Position numbers and translations under genes: made by a program. Of a DNA stretch of 64,000 bases, positions 30,934-41,525 are shown one piece after another. Positions within the stretch are counted from its first letter, which is position 1; each line of letters opens with the position of its first letter. Under the pieces are notes generated by a model, which was not told the DNA's origin, did no database searches, and saw nothing but the letters and a program-made list of their open reading frames with translations. This DNA is from Plotosus lineatus. Its lineage: Eukaryota > Chordata > Actinopteri > Siluriformes > Plotosidae. The DNA is taken from positions 7,369,466-7,433,465 of the forward strand of contig CM045746.1 of NCBI GenBank assembly GCA_024760905.1. The letters run 5' to 3'.

Positions 30934-33035
30934 CTTCCTTATCTCTGCTCCCTGTTACCTCACCGTTCCTCTTGGGTCCTTGTCATTCATGCACATGTAT
31001 TCTAGCTCACTGAGGCTAACCTTCATCCCCCTCCTTTCCAGGGCATAGCTCCACCTTCTTTCTTGGCATGAAACCAAACTTCAAACTGTTGTTCACAAAT
31101 GCTGACCTCTGCCCTTGGTCTAGCTTCCACTATTCTTTCCCATAACTTCATCGTATGGCTCATCAACTTTATCCCTCTGTAGTTGCCACAACTCTGCACG
31201 TCCCCCTTGTTCTTAAAAATGGGCACCATCACACTTCTCCTCCATTCCTCTGGCATCCTCTCACTCTCTAAGACCTTGTTGAATGTTCTTGTCAGAAAAT
31301 CCACTGCTACCTCTCCTAGACACTTCCATACCTCATATGTCATCAGGACCAACTGCCTTTCCATTCTTCATCCTCTTTAATGCCCTCCTCACTTCACCCT
31401 TACTAATCTTTGCTACTTCCTGGTCCTCAACAGTCACCCCTTCTACTCTTTTTTCTCTCATTTTCCTCATTCATCAGCTCTTCAAAGTACTCTTTCCATC
31501 TTCCCAGCACACTTCTGTCATCAGTCAATACATTTCCCTCTCTGTCCTTTATCAATCTAACTTGCTGCACGTCCTTCCCATCTGTATTTCTCTGCTGTGC
31601 CAACCTGTATAAATCATTTTCTCCCTATTTGCTTTCGAACCGAGCATACAAGTCATCATACGCGCTCTGTTTGGCCTTTGACACCGCTACCTTTGCCTTA
31701 CGCTGTGTCTCCCTGTACTCCTGTTTACTCTCTTCGGTTCTCTCAATGTCCCACTTCTTCTTAGCTAACCTCTTCTTTTGTACACACTCCTGCACTTCCT
31801 CATTCCACCACCAAGCCTCCTTATCTACTTTCCTTCCAGATGACACACCAAGTATTCTCCTACCTGTCTCCCTGGTCACATTAGCTGTAGTTGTCCAGTC
31901 ATCTGGAAGCACTTCCTGACCACCCAAAGCCTGTTTCAACACCTCTTTGAAGACAACACAACACTCCTCCTTTTTAAGCTTCCACCACTTTGTCTTCTGC
32001 TCTACCTTTGCCTTCTTCACCATCCTCAGCATCTTGCACACCACCATCCTATGCTGTTTGGCAACACTCTCACTTGCTACTACTTTGCAGTCACTGACTT
32101 CCTTCAAATTGCATCGCCTGCACAAGATGTACTCTACCTGTGTCCTCCTGCCTCCACTTTTATGTCACCCTATGCTCCTCTCTCTTCTGGAAGAAAGTAT
32201 TCACCACAGCCATTTCCATCCTTTTTGCAAAATCTACCAACATCTGTCCTTCTGCGTTCCTGTCCTGGATACCAAACCTACCCATCACTTCCTCGTCCCC
32301 TCTGTTTCCTGCACCAACATGTCCATTGAAGTCTGCCTCAATGACCACTCTTTCACTCTGCATCACTTCATCTCACTCACACTAGAATCTCCAGAATCTC
32401 TCCTTCTCTTCTCGCTCACATCCTGCCTGTGGGGCATAAGCACTAACAACATTGAACATCGCGCCTTCAATTTCTAACTTGAGACTCATCACTCTGTCTG
32501 ACACTCTTTTCACTTCTAGAACATTCCTGACAAACTCCTCCTTCAAGATGACTCCGACTCCAGTTCTCTTCCCATCCACACCATGAAAAACAGCTTAAAC
32601 CCTGCTCCTAAGCTTCTAGCCTTGCTGCCTTTCCACCTAGTCTCCTGAACACAGTATGTCCACCTTCCTCCTCTGCATCATGTCAGCCAGCTCTCTACCT
32701 TTTCCTGCCATAGTTCCAACATTCAAAGTCCCTACTTTCAGTCCTCAACTCATGCCTTTCCTCTTCTCTCTGCCTATGGACACGCCTCCCACCTCTTCTT
32801 CTTTGACGTCTTTGACCAACAATAGTCCAATTTCCACCATCACCCTATTGGTTAACAGCACTGATGGCAGTCGTTGTTAACCCGGGCCTCGACCGATTCG
32901 ATGTGTCATTCTTTCTTGTGATTCGCATATTTTGTTTGCCATTTGTTTTACGTCGGATGCCCTTCCTCACGCAACCCTCTGCATTTATCCAGGCTTGGGA
33001 CCGGCACTGGTTTGTGCCCCCCTCACGGCTGCATT
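30334..33035 (-). mobile_element. RTE LINE copy F, minus strand, 5' end intact
   Basis: A 2702-bp copy flanked by an 18-bp duplication: AACACAATACCCAGGTAC at 30316-30333 and the same with one T for C at 33036-33053. Its 5' end (ATGCAGCCGTGAGGGGGGC on the minus strand) gives an independent proof of the element start, because the flank here is not a microsatellite. Compared with B and C it has several internal deletions, for example in the RT palm (31064-31075 region) where about 350 bp is lost. Tail: minus strand CGACCCCTTAAGGGAAAAGCC. Confidence 0.92.
31023..32125 (-). pseudogene. RTE copy F RT fingers and linker (deleted palm)
   Basis: The minus strand encodes the linker (31625-32125, with CRRCNLKEVSDCKV and QHRMVVC) and part of the RT fingers (31023-31364). 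The palm with FVDLEKAYD and FADD is deleted between about 31050 and 31080, so this copy could not encode an active RT. Confidence 0.8.
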
Positions 33036-33053
33036 AACACAATACCTAGGTAC

Positions 33054-33345
33054 AGTATCTGTAAATAGATACAACTTCGATATTTTTACCATTGAAATTC
33101 CACTTGTCATAACTCCTCAATGGACCACCATTTCTGAAGACCCTCACCTTTGTCTTATTCAAATTTACTTTCATACCAGTTAAATCACAGAACACCTCTA
33201 ATGCATTAATTTTCCTTTGTAATTGTAAAGCAGTATCAGCAACTAACAAAACATCATCAGCAAACATAATAGCAAATACATCTTTAAAATCATTGGCTAC
33301 AAAGAAACCTTTACCAAATATACCTTCCATAAGATGAACAATAAA
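33054..33345 (-). pseudogene. RT palm piece of the older LINE
   Basis: The minus strand encodes AIMFADDVLLVADTALQLQRK (YADD-type catalytic motif near 33249-33265), then LTGMKVNLNKTKV and a terminal VVSIYRY motif at the RTE insertion point. This is the typical palm-to-thumb part of a LINE reverse transcriptase. Confidence 0.75.
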
Positions 33346-33365
33346 AAAACCCCCACAAACGCAGA

Positions 33366-33379
33366 CACAGACACACACA

Positions 33380-33441
<62 letters not shown>
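33366..33441. repeat. (CA)n microsatellite
   Basis: CA run marking the left limit of recognisable older-LINE sequence. Confidence 0.95.
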
Positions 33442-33443
<2 letters not shown>

Positions 33444-33618
33444 CGCTAAGCCTGTGGATCACAAATTCAAAATGAAATTCAGATAAAACAGCAATGATGT
33501 GTCATTTGTAATAAATTAGTACATTATGTGAATTGAGGAATAAAAAGTATTAAAAGAGAAAAAGAGTCAAAGAGATAAAAAGAAGAAAAAAACAGGAATT
33601 AAGAAACTTATACCGAGA

Positions 33619-33898
<280 letters not shown>

Positions 33899-33992
33899 CA
33901 CCTCCGCTCTGATTAGCATGCAGCGTTCATCATTGTGAGGAAAAGAAGTGTGTATGAAATAAATTGAATGACCTTTATACTGCTGTCAAATA

Positions 33993-33993
<1 letters not shown>

Positions 33994-34045
<52 letters not shown>
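33994..34045. repeat. (GT)n microsatellite
   Basis: GT run of about 52 bp. Confidence 0.95.
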
Positions 34046-34049
<4 letters not shown>

Positions 34050-34397
34050 TGTATGCTATGCAGCTACAGCCATGCTATTATTCCATTGTGTGGTGTAACC
34101 GATTCAATCTCGCTGTGTTATTAAGAGTTTTATTTGCTATTTGCTTCTTTTCCCTTTTTGATACATTCCGTGAAGCTTCTATAATCTATGACTCTGTGGC
34201 AAAAGAGCTCTCGCATTCAATATGCTTCCCAAAATTATTTTCTAGAATCTAGGACCCATAAGAACATAAGGTTAGCACTGTAGGGTGCGGGCATCAAGAG
34301 ACTCTGGAAGTATAATCAAGTACATTTTTATCATATGCGGATATGGGAGCCTGGGAATAATGGTCTATGGGAAGCAATGTTTAAAGGGTCTCTTTTT
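34046..34397. other. unassigned sequence
   Basis: No recognised gene or repeat. Confidence 0.4.
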
Positions 34398-34580
34398 GGC
34401 AGCACGGTAGTGTTAGCATATCTGTGGAACAGCCAGGTCTTGGGTTTGAGTCCTGGGCTTTGGAGGGAGGTTCTATCTGAAATTTGTCTGCAAGGCTTAC
34501 CACTGGGTTCTCCAGTTTCCTTCAACAGTCCAAAGACAGGCACAAAACGATACATTGCTTTTCAAATTGCTCCTAGATGT
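34398..34580 (+). mobile_element. tRNA-headed dispersed repeat, degraded
   Basis: GGCAGCACGGTAGTGTTAGC followed by a B-box-like GGTTTGAGTCC and a degenerate CTCCAGTTTCCTTCAACAGTCCAAAGAC body. It ends before a GT run at 34592. Confidence 0.6.
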
Positions 34581-34588
34581 TAAAGTGT

Positions 34589-34591
<3 letters not shown>

Positions 34592-34630
<39 letters not shown>

Positions 34631-34779
34631 TGTTCTTCTGAATGTGGAACTTAAACGGAACCGTCTTGATATGAAATATTCACACTAACCAGATAGATAG
34701 ATAGATAGAGAGAGAGAAAGAGAGCGATAGAGAGAGAGGAGAGAGCGAGAGCGAGAGCGAGAGAGAGAGAGAGAGAGAG
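34592..34779. repeat. (GT)n then (GATA)/(GA)n microsatellites
   Basis: GT run 34592-34631, then GATA and GA-rich run 34690-34779, ending with GAGAGGCTAAA. That last word also occurs in the 33.8-kb GA array. Confidence 0.9.
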
Positions 34780-35684
34780 GCTAAAGTCATCTGGTGACTC
34801 TATTAGGATTAAGGAATTTAGCAAATAAGTGAATTCGTGAGTAAGGAAGGGGAGGAGTCCAAAGATTCCCACTTGACACAGGAAATGGAGAGGGTCTGGC
34901 TTTGATGAAGTAGCACTTGTGTACTTTGCTCGGATTCTTAACAATTCGTACGAACATCGGCTTCTCTTGTTTCCTGACTCTACTATCGCTCTGTTTTTTC
35001 CTTGCACTCCGCATGGCCTCCATTTCTCCATCCAATTTATGGAGCAGCACCAGTGAAATTGAAACATTCAGAGAGCTGTTCAGCGATGTCAAATCACCCG
35101 GTGCTAGCAAGATGCTGGATTACTGTGAGTAAATTGGCCTCTGTGCTTCATTTGGCTGCATATTTAAATCGCTCCTGCACTCTTCTCTCAGAATCAAGTA
35201 TTGAAAAGGAATCCATAAATCCCAAAGCAACCAGGAGAGGATGAAAAGGGTTATTATTGTACAAAGCAAATAGATGCTGTCTTTAAGTGACATTGAAATG
35301 TTTTGAGATGTGAGCTGATGTGAGAGCATGCATTATTTAGACGGCACTTAAATACAGCACTAACCTGTAAGGATATCTCCAAGTCTCACTTTACAATTCC
35401 AGTATGGCCTTGGAGACTGCCACACACTTGTTTGTTTCCATCTTTGATTATGTTAATAAAAGTACAGACTTTCTGCTCACCGTGTCGAGTAAGGTACAAC
35501 AGTATTTTGTTCAACAAAACAACTCATCTTTTAAAATGACTCTATCAACAGTGTTTGAGGCTTTTAAGAGGGATTTGAATGATGCTTCACAAGGAGAAAG
35601 CCGTTTACAGGATCTACAACCCAAACATGTAGACTTTGCAAAAAATATCGTTCTTACAAGGTTGCATTCAGAATTTTGGTAAAT
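34780..35684. other. apparently single-copy sequence; two weak ORFs
   Basis: No repeat family recognised. A minus-strand frame at 34787-35110 (107 codons, Lys/Arg-rich, including KKQSDSRVRKQEKPMFVRI) and a plus-strand frame at 35404-35682 (92 codons) are uninterrupted and not low-complexity. I recognise neither, and neither has clear splice context. If the window contains any host exon, this is one of the few places it could be. Confidence 0.3.
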
Positions 35685-35875
35685 ATCCATCCGTCTGTGT
35701 GTGAATCACCTAATCCTACAAAGCTCATGATAAGGTCAGAGCCTCTCATCCAACTCTCCCTGAAGACACCCTGAACAGCTCGCCAGCCCATCCCACTGTT
35801 AAAATACACGACCATTCACACTCACACCTTGAGGCAATTTGTGTCAGCCAATAAGACTAAGATGGATTTTTAGAC

Positions 35876-36056
35876 AAACATTTAGAAGATGCCACTATCC
35901 AGAGCGACTTAAATTTTTATCTCCTTTATACAACTGAGCACATGAGGATTAAAGGCTTTGCTTAAAGACCCAAGAGTAGCAGCATGATAATAAGTGGACT
36001 TGAATCCCCAACCTTTTGTACCGTAAGACCTTTCACTGAGAGTTACCACTGCCACC
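35876..36056 (-). mobile_element. second type of tRNA-derived SINE, nested
   Basis: On the minus strand the head reads GGTGGCAGTGGTAACTCTCAG and contains a B-box-like GGTTGGGGATTCAAGTCC. The tail end is CGCTCTGGATAGTGGCATCTTC. Near-duplicate flanks (AGATGGATTTTTAGAC at 35860-35875, AGATGCATGTATTTAGAC at 36057-36074) are compatible with its target duplication. It resembles a common teleost SINE class. Confidence 0.65.
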
Positions 36057-36074
36057 AGATGCATGTATTTAGAC

Positions 36075-36416
36075 CAGGGGTGTCCAATCTTATCCACAAA
36101 CGGCCAGTGTGGGTGCAGGTTTTCACTTCAACCAAACGGTACCCAGATCTTACACCTGTTTTAATCATCAGTCAGCAAAAGAAAAAAAAATAGATTCCAC
36201 ATCCATGTTTCAACTCTGGAGCTTTAAGTCTTAAAGCAAGGTAATCTCACCAAGATGGCTTCACTTCAGAATTGAAAAAGTAATTTCCAGTATATATATT
36301 TTTTCTTTTCTTTTGATGATCAGTGATTGAAACAGGTGGAAGGTGTGGCTACTGTTTGGTTGGAGTGAAAAGCTGCACCCACACTGGCCCTTTGTGGATA
36401 AGATTGGAGACCCCTG
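36075..36416. mobile_element. hAT MITE, 342 bp
   Basis: Inverted ends: CAGGGGTGTCCAATCTTATC on the left, and on the right the complement of CAGGGGTCTCCAATCTTATC. The arms remain similar for about 60 bp. The flanking 8-mers ATTTAGAC (36067-36074) and CTTTAGAC (36417-36424) differ at one base. There is no transposase; it is mobilised in trans. Confidence 0.85.
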
Positions 36417-36550
36417 CTTTAGACATTAGGAGGAAACCCGTGTACCTGGAGGAAGCACACACAAGCATGGGCATGATATGCAAACTCCACATAAACCCAA
36501 TGCCTTCTTGTTACAAAGTGAATGTGAATGTGTCACTATGCTACCGTCCC

Positions 36551-36792
36551 ACTCCTTTAGCAAATGTAATATTTGTAAAAGAATGTGAAAACATAGTGGT
36601 TTTTTTGTTACGATAATGCTTTGTGGAGGGAAGAAAATCGTGTCCGAGCAGCACTAGGTGGAGAACTTGGAGCTTACAGAATTTGGGGTTTATACTCTTG
36701 GTATAAAATGCAGAGGCAATAGAGCACTCAGGGAAAATTCAAGATCTTCCAAACTTAAAACTCTAGGAAAGTAGGAGCCTGTGATGTGGAGT
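36551..36792. other. unassigned sequence
   Basis: No recognised feature. Confidence 0.4.
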
Positions 36793-37031
36793 CAGTTTCT
36801 TATGAGCTTAAAGCCAATCCCAGCAGACTTTGGAGAAGGCAAAGGACACCCTAAACAGGTTGCAGGTCTATCGTAATCCCGATCCTCTGACAATCATTCA
36901 CAATCACAACAAGATCTAGCCTAGATTTTCAACACAGAGGTCATGTAAGGAATGCACTCAGCAAGTTTGGGATTTGAAGCCACGACAGTTTTGCCCTGAG
37001 GAGGATGTGCTAACCACTACACCACCATGGG
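36793..37031 (-). mobile_element. tRNA-headed dispersed repeat, degraded
   Basis: Minus-orientation copy ending GTGCTAACCACTACACCACCATGG (the head region in complement), with the CCCTAAACAGGTTGCAGG 3' region near 36850. Heavily substituted, with the middle missing. Confidence 0.6.
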
Positions 37032-37208
37032 AGCATAGGGCCCTTTACAGAGTCCACGGGAATGTGGAACTCCGGAATATTGGGCTGTATGAGCGTATAC
37101 AACCCTGGGTACTTAGGGCCCAAAAAGTAAGGGAAGCAAAAAGAATTGAATCCTTTGAGTTTAGAACTGTAGAAAAATCTGTTCCTTAAAATGTAAAATC
37201 CGAAAACC
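37032..37208. other. unassigned sequence
   Basis: No feature recognised between the two dispersed-repeat copies. Confidence 0.35.
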
Positions 37209-38044
37209 TGCCACACAGCAAAAGGTCATAGGTTCAAGTCCTGTACCTGTGGTAGGTGGTTATGTGTAGAGCTTGCATGTTCTCCCAATGCTTATGTGGG
37301 TTTTTCTCTTGATACTTTGGTTTCCTCCCACAGTCTAAAGATACTAATACACTCATTTCACTGGAGCACGGCATGCAGTGATTATGGCGAAAAGGCACTG
37401 AACGCAGTCTACGGAAGAGCTTTGGTATTTTTACACAGAAAACGGGTGCAAATTCTACGGAAAAGTGGAAATTCTTATACCCTCATTTCACTGGACTACG
37501 GCATGCAAGGATCGTGTAGTGGAAAGGCGCGGAACGCAGTCTACAGAAGAAATTCTATGGAAAAGTGGAAATTCTTACACTCTCAGAACGTTCACAGCAT
37601 GTGGGAAACAGGTACGGCAAAGTACACCAAAGTGACTCCACAGAATTTTTTTCCATGAACATGCTTTTGAACATGTTCAAAAGCACATTCGTGGAATATT
37701 TTGGCCTGCCAGAAACATACAGAAGTGGATGAAGGCTTAAGGAATAACTACGCAATCACATGGAATTACACGGAAGATGAGGGAATAATTGCAGAATGTT
37801 TGCGGATGACAACATTTTTGCTTCCGTAAGTCTGCCGTGCTCCAGTGAAATGAGGGTATTAAGCTACTTGGCTGTTTTATATGGTCCATAGGTGTGAGTG
37901 TCAATGTGCATAGCTATGTGTGTGTTGGCTTTGGGATAGACTGACAAGCTGTTCAGGGTGTTCCCTACCTTTCACCTAGAGTCAGCAAAAATTGGCTCCA
38001 GGCTTTACAATGCTGGTATCTACAACCGTAGTCGGATTAAGTGG
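37209..38044 (+). mobile_element. tRNA-headed dispersed repeat interrupted by a TIR element
   Basis: The 5' part (37209-37347: GGTTCAAGTCCTGTACC...CCTCCCACAGTCTAAAG) and 3' part (37859-38044: GGTGTGAGTGTCAATGTG...CAAGCTGTTCAGGGTG) form one diverged copy. They are separated by the 37348-37858 element. Confidence 0.65.
37348..37858. mobile_element. TIR element with tandemly duplicated left arm
   Basis: The left end is TACACTCATTTCACTGGAGC, and the right end is the complement of ATACCCTCATTTCACTGGAG. The left arm occurs twice in tandem: 37351-37482 and 37483-37582 both start with CTCATTTCACTGG, both contain GAACGCAGTCTAC, and both end GGAAAAGTGGAAATTCTTA. The second has lost about 30 bp. A perfect 22-bp palindrome, GCTTTTGAACATGTTCAAAAGC, lies at 37663-37684. 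No ORF. The superfamily is uncertain. Confidence 0.75.
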
Positions 38045-39230
38045 TAAATCTAAAGAAACTTTGAGGAACTACTTTTTTCTGTGTATTCGTATGCGAGTAC
38101 CCATTGAGTGTCTGTTAATATTTCTGACTCTTCCTTTAATGGTTCCTGTGTGGAGGCTGAAGAAGAATTAAAAACCTGCAGACCTTCGTACCTCACCATA
38201 GGAAACTCAGAGTCAGCAGTGCTGAGGAGGAGAAAAAAGAAGAGACGAAGAAGAACAACAGGGTGTGTGTGCGTGTGTGCGCACGCGTGTGTGTGTGTAG
38301 GTGTTACAGTGAGAAGAACTCTTCAAATCCTGCCAACATCTCTCCGCTGAGTTGTTGCCTCTAGACTCCTGATGGTTTTTTGTACTCTAACTGAATTGAA
38401 ATGCTTGATGACGAGCAGGTGATTTCACCGAGGTGTGTGAGAAGAAGCGACGGGAATCCGAGGATTCAAGGCAATTTGGATTCAATATGCTGCAGTGAAA
38501 TTTTAAAGCAATTCTCGCAGCAGCATGAGGGGGTTCAGCGATGGCTTTTTATTGTACAGTTTCGTTTTTATTTTAAAGTAATGTTGTTGCATCGGTCACA
38601 GGTTTGAGTTCACAAACAGACCTTGATGATCTTAATGGATTTACAGCTGTTAGTAGATGGATATATCAAGATAAACAACTGATCAATTGAGGGCCAGGGA
38701 TCCTGCTCAATGGCCCATCACTGGGCAGTATGGAAATTGCGAGGCTTGGACCATCAGCCTTCTGTTGAGTAACCCGGAGTTTTAATAACAGAAACACCTC
38801 GTCCTTCCAAATAATTAGAATCTGCATACTGCCCGGTCAATAAACTTTAAAGAGAGCCTGAAAACTCCACACACATCCACCCTCATCCAGTCGGGGATAT
38901 TTTTTTGCAGAGTAATATCTTCAGCTTTCAAATTCTAACAGAAAACATGTCCTCACCAGCAGTGGTAACTTCCATACTTGAATCTGTGCAAAATGGTTTC
39001 CTTATTTATTCCATAGATTAATCACAGGTAGTTGGATTGACTCTTAATGGTTTCTGTTCAACAGCTCTACTGTGGCTTCCTTACAGACTTGGAACTCGGA
39101 CCAGTTTCTCGCACTGAGAATTTCTTGCTATCTGCCAGCAACAGGCTACAAAAATCGAAAGGAACTTTCCCATGAGACATTATCATTAGTGGATGTCCAA
39201 AAAAAAAAAGCAGAAATAACCAAAACGACC
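38045..39230. other. mostly unassigned sequence
   Basis: No supported gene. A Lys/Arg-rich open frame at 38108-38350 starts with GTG and runs into a GT microsatellite. The region 38668-38780 (GGGCCAGGGATCCTGCTCAATGG...) is a degraded minus-orientation scrap of the SINE class seen at 35876. Confidence 0.4.
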
Positions 39231-39233
39231 CCC

Positions 39234-39242
39234 CTCTCTCTC

Positions 39243-39274
<32 letters not shown>

Positions 39275-39336
39275 AAACACACACACATGCTCTCTCTTTC
39301 TCTCTCTCTCCACCCCCCCCCCTCTCTCTCTTTCTC
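39234..39336. repeat. (CT)n microsatellite
   Basis: CT-rich run with CA and C interruptions, directly upstream of the Tx1-type LINE. Confidence 0.9.
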
Positions 39337-39545
39337 GGTGCATGCTGGGAGTGTGTGTGAGTGTGTGAGTGTGTGCGAGCGCATGGTTGTTTGCAGAGAG
39401 TGCTATTTTCTCCTTTTTCTTCATTGTGTGTTTTCTTTTTCTCATTTATTTCTTTCTTAATTTGTTTACCCTTTTCCAAGTTTTCTGTGGGAGTGTGGTG
39501 GATGTAGAGGTGGAGGTGAGCACTTGTGCTCAGCACACTGGAAAA

Positions 39546-40692
39546 ATGTCGGTTGACTCTGGGCTGGAGAAGCTGACTCGCCAGCACGCCATTAAAATAG
39601 TCCCGACAGTCAGCTGCACGGTGCAGAACTGTGTTCTGGCTGTCAGTGAACTGGTCGGGTTTGACAGCGTGAAGTTGGCGTTGAGGATAAACAGTGTGGT
39701 GGTGATGTTTCTGGATTGTGAGGATGAAGTGAACAAGGTTGTGAGAGTGTGGTTGTGGTTCAGGGAACTTTCACCCATGTCCTTTCCCTTGTTAGCCAGC
39801 CCTGCCAGGATGGTCGTCATCTCCAACGTCCTTCCATTCACTCAGAACAAGGTTTTGGAGAGAGAGCTGTTTCAGTACGGTCAACTGTTATCTCCAATTA
39901 AAATGATCTTGTTAAACTGTAAGTCCCTGACTGGAAGCACATCGTCTCCTTCAGGCATCAGGTTATGACGATCCTAAAAAGTCCCGAAGAGCTAAATTTA
40001 GCACTGAAATTTAAACAGGACAATTTCGATTATACGGTGCATGCAACATCGGGGAATAAGAAGTGCTTCAGCTGTGGAATGGAGGGGCAGCTTATTCGCT
40101 CGTGAGATGAAACAAAGCGTCCAGCTGCTGTCTCCTGTCCTCCAGCACTGCAGAGAGCTGGCAGCTATACTGCCAAAGAAAATGTCTGCCGCACCGAAGG
40201 GAAAGCTGGAGAATTCTTACAGCCCGGAGACACAGACAGACGGTGTGCAGGGCATCACAGACACTAACGTGAGCACACAGGTACAAAACACAGACACACA
40301 GGTGGAGGGTGAAAGGTGTGTAGAAAATTCAAACAGTGAGCAGATGGAGACAAAGACCCAGAAGGAAGGGGTGGGGCAGATAGCAGTCAGGGTGGTGGAG
40401 TCAGTGCTGGAGGAAGCTGATGATGAGGAAGAGATCGCTGATGATTTGTTAAAACCGGCTAATAAAAGAAAAATGATGGAAACAGAAAGCAACAGAAACA
40501 ATAAAGTTAAAAAGTCCCCAAAGAAGGAAACCTCTCTGTCCCAGGGCCGGCCTGAAAGTGAGGAGGATAATACAGAGCAAGCGAGCAGAGAAACTGCATA
40601 TCCCATGGAAATAATTACAAATTCTTACAAAACGCCAAAGGTTTTAGAGTTGAGGTTGAAAACTTCTTCCCTGATCTTAAACTGTTCTTAGA
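39546..40692 (+). pseudogene. Tx1-type LINE ORF1 (gag-like)
   Basis: Starts MSVDSGLEKLTRQHAIK. The first frame runs to 39968 and contains the SNVLPFTQNKVLERELFQYG RNA-binding-like segment. After a frameshift the Cys-rich knuckle CFSCGMEGQLIRS (40063-40105) appears, followed by a stop. The remainder (40041-40692) is charged and low in structure, with KKSPKKETSLSQGRP and DDEEEIADDLL. Such proteins coat the LINE RNA. At least two frame disruptions are present. Confidence 0.75.
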
Positions 40693-40718
40693 CTTGGTTC
40701 ATTCTTATATGAGAAAGC

Positions 40719-40816
40719 CAGGTGAGGCCGGGACAGTCAGGTGAGCCGAGACAGTCGGGTGAGGCCTGGACAGCCAGGTGAGCCGGGACAGCCAGGTGAG
40801 CCAGGACAGCCAGGCT
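40719..40816. repeat. short minisatellite of CAGGTGAG-containing units
   Basis: About five units of 18-20 bp resembling CAGGTGAGCCGGGACAGC lie in the spacer between Tx1 ORF1 and ORF2. Each unit carries CAGGTGAG (four perfect, one CGGGTGAG), the consensus of a strong 5' splice site. Confidence 0.8.
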
Positions 40817-40964
40817 TCACAGACCAAGGGGGTTTTAGACTGAAAAAATAGCCTTAAAGATTAAAACCCAACTCACTGCAGAGGATTAACTGTTTATTAT
40901 CTGCTATATTGCAACCTGCTTTTATTTTCTCGTGGTTCTGTTCTTCACTCTTTTTATTTTCAAC

Positions 40965-41169
40965 ATGTGCACTTTTTAAATTTCCACACTAAACATAAAC
41001 GGAGCGAGACAGAACACGAAAAGAGATGTGGTTTTTAATTTGATTAACATGAAAAAATCTGAATATTATTTTTCTACAGGAGCTCCACAGCCCGGTGGAT
41101 ACTGAAGGCGACTGGAGGACGGAATGAACCCGACAGGTTTATTTTCATCACAAAAGTGTCAGTAGTGGG
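40965..41169 (+). pseudogene. Tx1-type LINE ORF2, endonuclease N-terminus
   Basis: Encodes the start of an L1-type endonuclease: a TLNINGARQNTKRD motif, then INMKKSEYYF, then a decayed stretch where ...DTEGDWR is expected (a stop at the start, ACTGAAGGCGACTGGAGG) and a TGLFSS motif. It stops at the GTGGG target duplication of the Gypsy insertion and resumes at 44851. Confidence 0.7.
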
Positions 41170-41344
41170 TGTAAAATATCAATTGAAGCAGACGACCATG
41201 GCGGGCTCAAGTCGTATTTTAATGACGTCATCAGATCATGTGCACAATTACCGTAAAGCAATAGACATGTAACAACATATGTTGTGTGAATTACAGAAGC
41301 ATACATAAAAGTACAGTACTGCATATATCATAGGATATGCTACA
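41170..41344 (-). repeat. Gypsy 3' LTR, 175 bp
   Basis: In element orientation it begins TGTAGCATATCC and ends ATTTTACA, so TG...CA as required. It is unusually short for an LTR. The last ~92 bp at the 41344 side match the remnant at 44759-44850. Confidence 0.88.
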
Positions 41345-41354
41345 TCCTCTTTTC
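41345..41354 (-). promoter_or_regulatory. Gypsy polypurine tract
   Basis: On the minus strand GAAAAGAGGA immediately precedes the TGTAGC start of the 3' LTR. This is where plus-strand DNA synthesis would be primed. Confidence 0.8.
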
Positions 41355-41525
41355 ATACAATAAAGACTACTGACCTTATGTGAAGCGAATAGTATGAAAC
41401 AAAATATGAACAAATAAACTAATATAAACTAACTAGTCTTGGGACCAGGGAATCTTAGAATTTATAAGCTGAAACAAGAGAGGATCTAGCCTTCGCTGTC
41501 ACCTTTTAACTTAGAGCTTTAAACT

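Larger units (their letters stand above)
28425..33345 (-). mobile_element. older non-LTR retrotransposon (clade uncertain), interrupted twice
   Basis: Sense is the minus strand. Three pieces belong together: an RT palm piece at 33054-33345 with IMFADDVLLVADT, a middle piece at 29801-30315, and a C-terminal piece at about 28600-28997. The pieces are separated by an RTE copy (30334-33035) and a hAT element (29006-29792). Both intruders have their own target duplications, so the host LINE reads continuously when they are disregarded. The 3' end seems to lie near 28440, where the minus strand reads ACCAAATAAACTTCTGTCTG with a TCTG repeat tail. The N-terminal portion is missing; the left part stops in a CA array at 33366. 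I cannot name the clade with confidence. The C-terminal Cys/His motif is reminiscent of I-group LINEs. Confidence 0.75.
35685..36550 (-). mobile_element. tRNA-headed dispersed repeat split by two insertions
   Basis: The 3' half (35685-35855: TCCATCCGTCTGTGTG...ACACCTTGAGG) and the head half (36425-36550: ATTAGGAGGAAACCCG...GCTACCGTCCC) are both in minus orientation. They match the two halves of the 5911 copy. The interval between is filled by a different SINE and a hAT MITE, each with its own duplication. Confidence 0.7.

Noticed and set aside
38108..38350. Lys/Arg-rich open frame
   Set aside because: Begins with GTG, not ATG, and runs into a GT microsatellite. No family recognised.
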